DNA of 64,000 nt from positions 186,001-250,000 of the forward strand of contig JAIQDT010001732.1 in NCBI GenBank assembly GCA_021521415.1, written 5' to 3'. Positions 24,328 through 35,713 of this stretch are shown piece by piece. The position numbers were made by a program, and so were the translations under genes. Source of the stretch: Bidens hawaiensis. Its lineage: Eukaryota > Streptophyta > Magnoliopsida > Asterales > Asteraceae. Under the pieces are notes generated by a model. The model was not told the origin of the DNA. It saw only the letters and a list, made by a program, of their open reading frames with translations, and searched no databases. Numbering within the stretch: position 1 is the first letter of the stretch; each line of letters begins with the position of its first letter.

Positions 24328-27219
24328 TCAAGCATGCACTCCTTCTCGAACACAAACTGAGACAACTCTTTGATATTTCCTCGCTTCGTCTTTCCAAGCA
24401 GGAATATAAAATATATTCTTATCATTCAACACCTGCAAATCAGCTTGCGATAAGTTTACCAAGTGCATCGGATCGTACACTCTAAGCAGCTCTTGTTCAT
24501 CTTCGTCTTCCATCACTGCCTCAGCTGTCTCACAATCTACAAACCACCACTTCAGGTCTTTAAGCACATCCTTGGGCATTAGCTTCATCGGTACTTCTTT
24601 CAAACACCGGATCGGTTTATACTTCATAATCATCCAAGGCTTTCCGTCAGCTCTCAAACCTCTATCCTTGTCTTCAACAAGTTTTCCCTTTTGTCGTTTC
24701 AACAGCTCAAATTTCTTCTCTTTTATACTCTCTTTCCACACAATTTTCCCAATGACTCTAGCCATATTATCGTCACTTCTGTTTATCAATCCCAATCTGG
24801 CTAAGTCTTTCACTTCATATTCTGGCAGTGTATTCAACGATCTTAACATCCTTCTAAAGTACTGAACACCGTCATACCTTTTAATCACGAAGAGCCTCAA
24901 CTGCTCATCATATATCAAGCAAATAATTCCTTTATTCGCTTCAGCATAGCCTTTAATGTTGTAACTCTTCTTAAACATTGTAGGAACCGCCGGTTTCTTC
25001 GTTTTGACGAACCACTGAGCATAGCCTTCTTTCCATCTAGGCTGCTCTTCCCATTCAGACTCATCATTCCCAATCTGTTGACTCATATCTACGTTCTCGA
25101 CTTGCGGTATCTCATGCTCCACATTCTCCTCTACTATCTCTCCCTCTTCTATCTCTGTATCAATCACAATCTCTTCACCAATCTTCTCTATCACATCAGT
25201 CGGTAGTACATCATCATCACCAACCAAAACATCATCCATCTCCTCTACGTCCACCACCACCACATCATCACCACCAGCTGCAGTTGTCGACTCCCCCTGA
25301 GTTGTGGAAGTTCCAAGAGCTTGATCAGTTCTTGGCAACTCACCACCTGCATCTTTCGATGCATTGGGATCATCGTCTCTATCATTTCGTCTCTTGGTCC
25401 TCAACTCGTCGCCTTTACAGCTCGTCTCCCCCTGAGATGCCAAGAACTCCTTGAAAGCATCTATGATTTTTCCATGTTATACCAGCAGGGACGACTGCAT
25501 CTGATTCTCTGTAAATAGGCGCTGAATAGCCTGGGTCTGGATAAGATTAATCCTTGACTGCTCTGCCACGACCCGTTCCAGTGCTGCTATTCGTTCTGAG
25601 TCTGATAGGGTTGCATCAAAATCGAACCTCATATGTGATATATCTTGAGTGTACTGAGGAGGGATTTCCGATGTCACCGGGACCTCAGAAGTAGAAATAG
25701 ACGTAACCGCAGGTGGTATCGTCACCGATAGCTCTGCAGTGGCCACAACAGTCGACTCTATAAATTGTGCCACGACCTCCGATGGAGTAACGGTCGGAGG
25801 CGGCAATGAAACGATCTCAGGAGTCGAAAGTTGGAAGGTAGTGGGTGGGAGGCCAAAAGTAAACGAGGTAGCCACCACGGGAACACCCGTAGCGCTTGGC
25901 CTTGTAACCTGTAGTGATGAGGGAACCATTGTCATACCGGATAGTGCTGGTGGAGTGAAACGTACCACCCCAGAGCTCTCACCAGCTCCTGATCCTGCAC
26001 CTATCCGTTCCCTTCTTGACCTCCGGATCAACTGTTGTACCTCTTCCTCATAATCAGACTCGCTGTCATCAACAGTTCTCTTTCTCTTCCCATGTAGTCC
26101 TTCTCGAGTTACAATAATCCTTCTTGCCTCTGCCACTTCATCATCAGAATCTGAGCCAGCCACCGTTGTAGCTGCCCTAGTAACATTCACAGTCGAAGCA
26201 CGTTCAACCGGGACCTGTACGTTCTCCTCTGGATCCACCCGATCCATATCAAAGAAGCCTTGACCACTAAATTCTGCATCAAGGTCCACGTTCTCCTCCG
26301 GTGACACAACAGGTGCAGCAGGTATAACTTGAGGTGCTCCTGCTTGTTGTGGTGCCGGGTCCCTAAACTCGTCCCCTCGTGCAGGCACATACCCCGGGTT
26401 GATCAAGTATCCAAAGAGTGGAGTATGCCGAGGACGGAGCTCAGGTTTGCTCCTCGCACTGGAGGATCTACATTGGGCGAAGATCCGTTTGTTTACACTC
26501 TCAACGTATCGGATCGGACGGCGCTGAAGAAGCGTTGGAGCAACATGATTCAAGATCATTTGTAGGAATCTTGGATACATGATGAATCGCTCACGCGTCA
26601 TCGCTCTTCTTTGACGATCAATTTCATAAAAGACCATCTGACTAAAGCTGAATCGCTTGTTGTAAGTCAGAGCAGTCATCGCTGACTGCAATGTCGCGCC
26701 CATGCCATCAGTGCCCGCCTTTCTTCCTGACATGCATACAATCATGACATGCATGAGAAAGCGCCACTGGTCAAGTAAAAAGCCTTTCCTCCTCTGCGTA
26801 TCCCCCAAGGGACCAGAGTATCCCATTCTCAAAAACGCTCCATCACGGAAAGGAGCTACAAACTCTGTTGGGTCATCCCTTGTCTCATTCCCAAATCGTA
26901 AAGCCGCCCGGATTTGTTCAGAAGAGAACTGAACAATCTGATTGTTGACTGTTGCGCGCATCACCGGGGGCTCGACCCTACAATCGTATTCCACGGTCTG
27001 CCAAAAGTCCTCAATATTGGGCAAGGATATTGGCAGAGTTGTAATAATCGCGTGGAATATCCTCGAGCGTAAAAGAAATGTGATGATTTCGCGGAAATCA
27101 TCAACTCCGCTCGCCTCCGGGTCTAATGTAATGTACATGTTATGACCCGGGAAGAACTGTCTCTGGTGATCACCTCCGTCATCACCGCCTGCACCACCTG
27201 CTCCAGCAACAGCAGCCAT
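24328..27219 (-). pseudogene. Sire-B envelope-like (accessory) ORF with one stop
   Basis: About 960 codons in one frame, broken only by TAA at 25,477-25,479. N-terminal domain (residues about 25-260) with LPNIEDFWQTVEYD, FLLDQWRFLMHVMIVCMSGRKAGTDG and YPRFLQMILNHV. A central Pro/Ser/Val-rich acidic part carries a basic GKRKRTVDD patch that could be a nuclear signal. A heptad-like segment (IAALERVVAEQSRINLIQTQ) precedes the stop. The C-terminal domain contains LKWWFVDCETAEAVM and VYDPMHLVNLSQADLQVL. I see no signal peptide and no membrane segment, so the label envelope rests on position only. Its promoter and leader intron lie upstream. Confidence 0.8.
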
Positions 27220-27960
27220 ATCTGCAACAAACAGGTTAAGTTACATAAAACGTCAAAGCGAATCACAAGTTCGCCTGTTACCATGAGCGAAGTTGTGATC
27301 AATTCTGTATAGGCGAAGTTAAAGGTGAGGCGAAGTTGGGAAACAACTTCGCTTCAACTTGAACTTCGTCTAATAATAGTTAAGTAAAATGGTCCAGGCG
27401 AAGTTACTGATAACTTTGCCTAATCACAACATCGCCTCATAAACTGTTTCAAAAATTAATAATCAGGCGAAGTTACGGATAACTTCGCCTAAACTGTAAC
27501 TTCGCCGAATTTGAATCGGCAACAGTTAGGATTTACGAACGACGTGTAGATGATGATTTCGGAGATCGAGGACTCCGAAATACATGATTTTATGAAGTTT
27601 TAGACGTTCAAGTAGTTTACTATCACGTAAAAACAAGTTTGAAATCGGGTGTTTAAGGTTTCGAAAGACGAGGTCGAGAATCGAGTCGAAACGACCGATG
27701 ATTAACCTCAAAAGACATTGATAATATGATAAACAAACCCTACACACCTTGAGTTTGATTAGAATCGAAGTAACAAAGACAGATGATTGATATCGATAAG
27801 TTCGCTGATGTTTCAGAGAGTATAAGTTCACTGAATGTGGAATAATGAAACTGTTTGACCTATAAACTTCTTTATATAGGGTCAAAGTTAGTACAGGCGA
27901 AGTTGTCGATAACTTCGCCTATTCCAGGCGAAGTTATGAACAAGTTCGCCTGTATTTACA
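27220..27960 (-). promoter_or_regulatory. Internal promoter and leader intron of the Sire-B envelope-like ORF
   Basis: Minus strand, in order: AACTTCGCC/GGCGAAGTT inverted repeats (27,894-27,952), TATA box CCTATATAAA (27,871-27,880), short exon, 5' splice site CTCAAG|GTGTGT (27,748/27,747), a 526-nt intron with many more GGCGAAGTT words (27,255-27,510), and 3' splice site TTGTTGCAG at 27,222. The ATG starts 2 nt after the acceptor. Repeats followed by a TATA box copy the layout of the element's own LTR. Confidence 0.65.
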
Positions 27961-28079
27961 AAACAAACCCCTATACTTTTAACAATTTTCAATAAAGTTT
28001 TAAAAACATCCTTTAAAGCGTTAAAGATACGATCAAGACCAAGTAACCACGTATAAAATCATACCACTACATAAGTAAC

Positions 28080-28450
28080 GAAAATTTGAAAAATTAAAGT
28101 ACACGGGATCAAATTTCATTCTCGACAGGGACTACCATGTTTTAGAGAAGATCCGAACAGGAATCATACTAATTACGTGACTGTCACACAGATCCGTGTT
28201 CAGCTGTATTATGACATAAAGAAACAGGTTGTAAGCAGGTAATCTACTTAAAATGGTTTTCATCGTTTCTGTGATACGAGTTAGGTTCAATTAAGCTCAA
28301 AAACTTAAGTGGGCAACAACTCAGAAATTATGATGCCTCCTATCTATTCTCAAGGCGTATTTGGCTTTCCCCAAGTCACCCCGAATTGACCTCGACCCGT
28401 AGTGTCTGATTAAGTAGTAATTACTCTTCGATCTTAGACTCTGCTTCCTT
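28080..28450 (-). other. Conserved non-coding block (Sire-B copy)
   Basis: Untranslated spacer that is strongly similar to 39,180-39,500 in Sire-A and, reversed, to 61,900-62,210 in Sire-C. The core at 28,332-28,370 (tgatgcctcctatct, then gcgtatttggctttcc) is the best kept part. It sits between pol and the envelope-like promoter in all three. Function unknown. Confidence 0.75.
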
Positions 28451-29274
28451 TTCATCTTCTTGCGTCTTGATTGACAATCATTAACATTATGAACTCTAGA
28501 CGTTTTTTTTTTAACATGTATATACACAACTTCAAGTAGAAAATAACTGCAAGTCCCGAATCTGGATCACTGCAGCGTCTTGACACTCTATCTTCACGGG
28601 AATCAGAACACTCACGGGCTCGTGTATGACTGGGTAATCGCATTTCTGCATATCATCGGAAAGATATGTATGAAGACATGCACAACTCTTAAGGAGTTTC
28701 CACATAAAATCGAGTAGATTTAGTTAGTATCACTTCTACTTTTACGCACCATAAAAAGCTACCATGACATACAATGACTGTTCTAAAGTCTTTTAGGCCT
28801 AATAACTTCACTAGTTAAGCACACAGAATCAGTATATCTATCATTTTCCAAGGTTGGATCAATTTTCTGTTAATCATAGTAAAGTAACTTCTTACGAAGT
28901 AGTAGACTTGAAAAATAATTTCATCTCCCGAAAAGAAAAAATTTTAACATCAATCGCCCCGACCAAATCAAAGTCTTCAGGTGAACGGCTATCCCGAAGA
29001 TCCAATGGATCAGCTGGACCGACCACATACTAGTATGTGTCCTTCTAACTAAGTATGATCGACTAATTTTCAGCGAAAGAATGAAAACTCATCATAAACC
29101 GCCCCGGTCACTTTCAGTCATCTGGTTAATGGCTATCCTCATATTCTACAAGTAAAAATGTGGACCAAACATATCCGAAGACATGCCCTTCAAACTGAGG
29201 CAACCGACATAATTCTAAGCGATAGTGACGTTTTTTTTTTTTTTTTTTTTTTCAATCACAAACATATGACATGG
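28451..29274. other. Sire-B spacer between pol and the conserved block
   Basis: No coding content. Two related segments about 130 bp apart (around 28,955-29,010 and 29,090-29,150, sharing cgcccc and ggctatcc) look like an old tandem duplication. A T run lies at 29,229-29,252. Confidence 0.5.
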
Positions 29275-31001
29275 TTACTCGGGATTGATCATCCCATTCA
29301 GCTCAATAAGGTTTTGAAATCTAGTTTTGTCAAATGCTTTCGTGAACAAGTCAACGAAATTATCTAACGTGTCAACCTTTTCGAGCTCAATCAGTTTCTT
29401 CTCAGCACAATCCCGTATAAAATGATGACGTATGTCAATATGTTTAGTTTTACTGTGCTTCACGGGATTGTTAGTTACTGAGATAGCAGCAGTGTTATCA
29501 ATGTAAATAGGAGTAAGTGAGAAATTCAGACCATAATCGCGCAACTGTTGTTGAATCCAAAGAACCTGGGAGCAGCAGTTGGATGCTGCCATGTATTCTG
29601 CTTCACAGGTTGAAATTGCGACTGAGGTCTGCTTCTTGCATTGCCACGACACTAGTCTGCCACCAAGAAACTGACATCCACCAGTTGTAGACTTCCGACT
29701 CTGATTGCACCCTCCATAATCAGAATCTGTGTAAGCGACTAGCTCCAAGTCTCCTCCTCTCGAGTACCACAACCCTAGCTTCGGCTTGCCTTTGAGATAC
29801 CGCAGTATCCTCTTCGCACCCTTCAAATGAGATTCTTTTGGGTTTGCCTGAAAGCGTGCACAAAGACAAACAGCAAACATTATATCAGGCCTAGAAGCAG
29901 TTAAGTACATTAAAGAACCTATAATTGCCCGATATTGGGTTGGGTCCACGTCTGCATCGTTGTCTGAATCAGCACCCAATTTGTGATTGACGCAGACTGG
30001 AGTATCATATGGAGTGCTGTCCTCCATCTTGAAGCGTTTTAGAACATCATGGACATACTTCGTCTGATGAATGAACATCCCATCTTTCCTTTGATCAACC
30101 TGCAATCCTAAAAAGAAGGTTAGTTTACCCATAGCATTCATTTCAAATCTCTTCTTCATGACGGCCTCAAACTCCTGACACATGGCGACCTTTGATGCAG
30201 CAAAGATAATGTCATCCACGTAGACTTGCACCAGCAGAAAGTCGCTACCCTTTCTCTTGAAGAACAACGTGCTATCAATTTTACCTCTTTCAAACTCATT
30301 CTCAAGCAAGTAATCTGATAAGGTTGAATACCAGGCACGAGGTGCCTGATGTAGTCCATACAGCGCTTTACTTAGCTTGTACACGTGATCGGAAAGTCAG
30401 GGTCAGGAAAACCCGGAGGTTGCTCAACATACACAACCTCATCGACTTTACCGTTTAGGAACGCGCTCTTCACATCCAACTGAAAGACCTTCATCTCCTT
30501 ATGAGCAGCAAATGCCAAAAACAGCCGAATGGCTTCCAATCTTGCCACAGGAGCAAACACCTCATTGTAATCAATCCCCTCTTGCTGATTAAAGCCTTTA
30601 ATAACCAGCCTCGCCTTGTTCCTGATAACAATCCCTTTCTCATCTCTCTTACATTTGAAGACCCATTTCGTGCCAATCGCATGCACACTTCTTGGTTTTG
30701 CAACCAAGTCCCATACTTCCATTTTCTTAAACTGAGCTAACTCTTCTTGCATGGCTTTGACCCACGAGCTGTCCTTAAGAGCCATTTGATAGTTCTTTAG
30801 TTCAATCTTGCTGATAAAGCAGGTGTACAAGCACTCGTTGATTATGCCTGATTCTTTAATGCTTGTGTAAACACAGGTGTGCTCATTCAAGCTTTGTCTT
30901 GTTTGTACACCGGCGGACAGATCACCTATCACATTCTCCAATGGATGATCTTTGTGAATTCTCGTAGTCGGAACCGAACTGACATTCAGATTATCTTCCA
31001 A
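29275..31001 (-). pseudogene. Sire-B reverse transcriptase and RNase H
   Basis: RT N-terminal half at 30,372-31,001 (WVKAMQEELAQFKKMEVWDL, RLVIKGFNQQEGIDY, VFQLDVKSAFLNG). RT C-terminal half plus RNase H at 29,275-30,384 (LHQAPRAWY; catalytic YVDD codons at 30,211-30,222; TDSDYGG; STCEAEYMAAS; HSKTKHIDIRHHFIRD; VDLFTKAFDK). The two frames overlap at 30,372-30,384, where a one-base loss in a C run breaks the frame. All catalytic residues are kept. A TAA also lies upstream near 31,124. Confidence 0.92.
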
Positions 31002-31139
31002 GTTCGAAGATAGCTCATCAATGGGTGATTGATGTTGAGAGTGAAACGGATTGAAGAATTCCTCTTCAGTAGAGGCAGCAGGGGTATTGACAGCATTTGA
31101 CGAGGAAGGCTGACATTCATCTTACTGTGGTCGTTGCAC

Positions 31140-32399
31140 CAAAGTGTCTTCCTCATCGCATATCATCTTCGTAGCAATTCTTTCCTCAACTTCTGCAAAA
31201 TCCAGATAAGGTATGTTAAAGATTTAAAAAGTCTATCATAGTCGAAAACCCCAGCGGGTCCCGAGCTTGGTTTTGGTGATTTGTAACTTGTGATTTCAGT
31301 GTTACACACCACCTCAACCTTGCTGTTCGATGTATTAAAGACCCGTCTGTTGGGAGTCCCAACAACGTATCCGACTAAGATTCCTTCGTCGGCTACTTCA
31401 CCAAATTTAGAATTGGTCTTTAATATCGAACATGGGGACCCGAATGGTTCAAGACCACTCAAGTTTGGCTTTCTCCCATGCATAAGTTCATAACAGGTTT
31501 TATTTAATCTTTTAACAGTTAACACTCTATTAAGGATATAACAGGCTGTAGCAACAGCTTCAGCCCAGAACACCACGGGAAGTTTCGAATCAGCCAGCAT
31601 GGTTCTGGCTCCTTCAATTAAGGTTCTGTTCTTCCTCTCAGCCACTCTATTTTGTTGCGGTGTATACGGTGCGCTGTATTGGTGTTCTAATCCCCTTCTG
31701 TAAGCAGAAGATCTCCATCTCATAGTTCTTGAACTCAGTTCCATTATCACTCCTGATGAATTTAACCCGTTTCCCCATGATATTCTCAACCTTGGTAATC
31801 AAATTCTTTACCATCTGCACTGTTTCATCCTTTGACTTCAGGAAATATACCCAGGAATATCGAGAGAAATCATCAGTGATCACCAAGCAATACGATGTTC
31901 CTCCTAGACTTCTTACATTCACGGGACCGAAGAGATCCATGTGAAGTAATTCTAGGGTACAGACAATTGAATTGACCTTCTTGGTGTGATGGGATTTCTT
32001 GTGTTGCTTTCCCTTTTTGCATGATAGGCATTTGTCTTCAAAGTTGAAATTCTTCAAGGGAACACCCAGCACAAGCCCATTTTTGACAAGGTAGTTCATT
32101 TTCCGAAGATGAATGTGCCCCATTCTCCTATGCCACAACTCGGACTCCGATTCAATTGCTTTTGACTGAAGACACGATTCTTCTGTGGCCATCTCAGTCG
32201 ATCTCATATCCATGATATACGTATTCTTCACTTTTGGAGCCTTCATAACAATCCAATCCTCTGGTATCTTAAAACCAGGATACAACACAATCGCTTCATT
32301 CTTTGTAAAATGTACGGTGTAGTCTTTGTCACAAATCTGCGAAACACTCAGCAGATTGTGCTTCAGTTCTTCAACAAAATTTACTTTCTCCAAAGTCAT
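31140..32399 (-). pseudogene. Sire-B integrase
   Basis: The frame 32,399-31,647 holds the zinc region (LWHRRMGHIHLRKM, then CLSCKKGKQHK) and the catalytic core with LHMDLFGP and IRSDNGTEF. The rest (YTPQQNRVAERKNRTLIEGA, ELMHGRKPNLSGLEPFG) is in the frame 31,789-31,163. The switch needs one extra A near 31,689. A second slip in an A/T run near 31,225 ends the frame early. The DDE residues are all present. Confidence 0.92.
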
Positions 32400-32600
32400 C
32401 TTTCAATTCGACACCGTCCCTATTCCTGTAATCCTTCCACTGCTCTCTCCTGCGAAACTCACTCTTCCTCCTTGAACAGGTTTCAAGTCGTGTAACAATT
32501 TCTTGTTACCCGTCATGTGCCGGGAACAGCCGTTATCCACAACCCATTGATTGTTGGCAGCCCTGTTCAACTGTTCCTGCACGATTAAAGCAGATGATTA
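32400..32600 (-). pseudogene. Sire-B protease
   Basis: The minus strand reads QWVVDNGCSRHMTGNKKLL. This is the copia retropepsin site, with the usual DSG changed to DNG; the catalytic Asp is kept. It is preceded by an in-frame TAA (32,598-32,600) after the gag end SWVPRF. A second TAA follows about 35 codons after the active site. The domain is therefore not in an open frame. Confidence 0.75.
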
Positions 32601-35203
32601 AAATCTGGGGACCCAAGACCGATTGGTCTTGGGTCGATACATTCCGTACCTTGGCTGTCCAAAGTTAGTATCATAATAATTTCTGTGAGTCCTAACAGGA
32701 TACCTTCTTGTGGATTGACTATGAGGCCATCCAAACCTTCGTGAATTAAAAGAATTATTACTTAAGGTTTGGTTGTTAGCAGTGTAAAACTGAGATCTAT
32801 TTTTTTGAAAACCTGAATTAGTCCATTTTCTGAAATTTGATGGGTTTTCATTTTTACCATTATATTGATTACCGCTAGTTCTTTTCTCAGATTTTGAAGT
32901 CCTCACACCTCTGAATTTCTGCTTCAGAGGGCAATCAGTAACAAGGTGTCCTATTTGATTACATCTAAAACAACTCCTGTGTTCAACTTTCTTATCAATA
33001 GTTGTCTTAGATGTTGAGGCTGTATTACTGCCCGTTTGTCTCACATATGGTGGGACATACGGGTTTAGTGGAGACTTCTTTTCAGGTGTTTTATTTTTCT
33101 CTCCACTTTTCGGTAACACTTCCTCTTGTTTTGTCTCACACGACTCAGAGGACTTGTCTGAGTTAGATGAGACAGGACTCGGAGCAGAAATCTTAACACT
33201 TGCAACAGGCTTACTAACTTCTGGTTCTTTAGTAGTAACTTGAACTGGAACTGTCTGACCATAGTCAACATCAACAGATTTCTGATTACTAGGGTCATAA
33301 GTGTAATTATGATTGAAAGGTGGTGGAACTTCATGATAACCAATTCCTCCCCTTTTTGGAGAACCTTGATCACTAACAAGGTGATCAAGTATAGCGGAGG
33401 AATTTCTGAATTGCTCAAGTTTCCGGTTAAGTTCCACCACTTTCACCTGGTGATCAGCTATCTGTTTTTCCCTTTCAGCTATTAGTTTGGTTTTCTCTTC
33501 TAGAACCTCATAGCTAAGATCAATCACTTGAATTTTTTCAGCAAGCTTTGCTTTAAGACTTTTAATATCCTTCTCACTAGCTTTAATTTTTACTTTGTAA
33601 CTATTTTCTCTAGCTTTAGTGAAATGATGATCTTCTTTTAAAGTTTTAAATTGCGCATCCAAACTAACAAACTGATCAGTTATAGTTGTCAGTTGTTCAG
33701 ACAGATGTTCACACTTAGTACAAGGGAGTTCGGTACTTACCTCGGAGAGCTGGTCTGCCACATCTGCCATGTAAGCTTCATTTTCACCAGTTCCCTTCTT
33801 CTCACTATCTGCAGTTTCGATGTTTGCCAAATTGGCCTGTTCAAATACTTCTTCAACATGCAGATTCCAGTTGTACTCCTCATTCTGTCTGGAAATCATG
33901 GCTCTATAGTCATTACCACTACCACTTTGCTGTGTAGATCTGTTTTGACTGCGTTCTACACGTTCATTTTTGCATTCTTTTGCAAAGTGGCCATTCTGCT
34001 GACAGTTGTAACAGCGTACCTTCGACTTATCAAACCCTGGCCTCTCTCCGACAAACTTCCTGCCAGTCTTCTTCAAGAACCTCTTAACTCTTCTGACAAT
34101 CATAGCCATCTGCCACTGCAGATCCATCTCCTCCAGATCATCAGCATCGATCTGATCATAGTCTTCATCCAAAATTGCAGGATCAACAATCTTACCCTGA
34201 ATGAAGTTCTCATACGAAGCAATAAAAGATGCATAGAGAGCAAACTGCTGTTCAGCAGATTTAACACTCATGGGCATCTTCGAGTAGTTGTTGTTTGACA
34301 CACTTGGGGAAAAACTACTCTTGGTCGCTTGAGGTTGAGAAGCATTTGATCCTCCAGCTACAAAGCACATATCACCGTTCATGTTGAGAGATACATGTCC
34401 TTCATGTGTTGAGCTAGCGCCTGACTCTCCCTTAGAGTAATAAGCAGATGATTCAGTTTTCGAACTTGATCCAGAGTTAACCTTTGCACCATACATACTC
34501 GGATCTTGAACCTGATCGGTAGGTGTCTCCTTTCGTACCATGTTCAGTTCAAACGTTCTTAGCTTGTTAACTGCTGTCTCCAGGTCATAGTCAGCAAAGT
34601 CTTTGTCTTCTCTCATCAACACAGTGTACATCTCCCATTTCGGTGGGAGAGCATCAAGAAGCTTTTCAACAATCTCTTCTTCTTTGTAAGCAATTGAATA
34701 GTTGCTGAGTTCAGTCATCAGATGATAATATCTAGTGATGATATCATCAAGTGATTCATTTTTCAGATACTTGAAGACCGAGAATTGGGTTTTTAGAAGT
34801 TTAATTTTTGAGGCACGAATTCCCACATTGCCCTCAAACCGGTTCTCAAGTGCTTCCCAAAGCTCTCTAGCAATTTTATACTTTCGGAAGGTGTGAAGTA
34901 TCTCTTGTGGAAGAGCCATTGTAATTGCTGCATGTGCTTTGCTTTCTGCCTCATACATTTTCTTTTCTTCTTCCTCCATCTCTTTGTATTTCTTGATCTG
35001 ATCACGACCCTCATACTCGAAGTAGGTGGAATGTAACCATCTTGTATGCACACCCACATCTTGGCATCTTGATACTTGACATATTGTTCAAAACGATCTT
35101 TCCACGCTACATAATCAGTTTTCTTAAGCATCTTAGGTGCCTTTGTAGCCGAACCCGCTTCTACTTCCATCTTTACCAGTTCGGTAATGTTTATCGAAGA
35201 CAT
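32598..35203 (-). pseudogene. Sire-B gag with two zinc knuckles
   Basis: Gag starts at ATG 35,203 (LKKTDYVAWKDRFEQYVKYQ, UBN2-type capsid start). A frameshift near 35,010-35,040 moves it to the 819-codon frame 35,057-32,598. That frame has capsid helices (AHAAITMALPQEILHTFRKY), a CCHC knuckle CYNCQQNGHFAKEC (33,973-34,013), a long coiled-coil-like stretch, and a second CCHC, CFRCNQIGHLVTDC (32,931-32,972). The extra length and distant second knuckle fit the extended Sirevirus gag. Confidence 0.92.
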
Positions 35204-35249
35204 CTTTTTCTAACTCAAAGAAATCCGAAATTAAAAATTTTATTTTCAA

Positions 35250-35540
35250 ACAGCACTGTAGGCGAAGTTGTGGATAACTTCGCTTAAAACTTAACTTCGC
35301 GTGAATTTGTAACTTCGCTCACTTTCTTAAATTCGCCGGATTGGCGAACTTGAGAAAAACTTCGCTTAAGTTGAGCGAACTTGGGAGGTAGGCGAAGTTG
35401 TGGGTAACTTCGCTTGAGGTAAGCGAACTTGAAGAGGTAGGCGAAGTTGTGGATAACTTCGCTTAACCTTATATCTTCGCCGAAACCCTACTAACAGTGA
35501 CGGCAACTTCGCCTGATGAACACGAACTTTCTGCAGATTA
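35250..35540 (-). promoter_or_regulatory. GGCGAAGTT array in the Sire-B gag leader
   Basis: Non-coding leader between primer site and gag ATG. It is filled with GGCGAAGTT/AACTTCGC words, several arranged as inverted pairs around short gaps (for example at 35,262-35,284 and 35,390-35,415). The same word occurs in the LTR and in the envelope-like leader. Confidence 0.7.
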
Positions 35541-35699
35541 GATTTCTGGGTTTTTCGAGGTTTGTGAAGGTGTTCTGGGTTGTTTAAGATTGTAGGAGGA
35601 GAGTATAGCACAGAAACTCAGAAAACTCGTCCCGCGAATAGTCGAACGGAACGATTTCTATACCCGCGTGATAATCCCGAACCACACAATCGAGCAAAT

Positions 35700-35711
35700 G
35701 CTCTGATACCA
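35700..35711 (-). other. Sire-B primer binding site
   Basis: Minus strand TGGTATCAGAGC, a perfect initiator tRNA-Met match, 2 nt inside the 5' LTR. Confidence 0.93.
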
Positions 35712-35713
35712 AT

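Noticed and set aside
25739..26053. Plus-strand open frame antisense to the Sire-B envelope-like gene
   Set aside because: The minus-strand frame is longer and homologous to Sire-A and Sire-C; this one has no features of its own.
24328..27219. True viral envelope glycoprotein
   Set aside because: No signal peptide, no hydrophobic membrane span and no cysteine-rich ectodomain are visible; only the genomic position is envelope-like.
28541..28570. Second Sire-A LTR copy starting with gcaagtcccgaatctggatc
   Set aside because: Only about 26 bp resemble the LTR start at 22,861; the similarity does not extend and there is no LTR end or primer site.
33651..34298. 215-codon plus-strand open frame
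   Set aside because: It lies exactly antisense to the Sire-B gag, lacks any domain and reflects codon bias of the real gene on the other strand.
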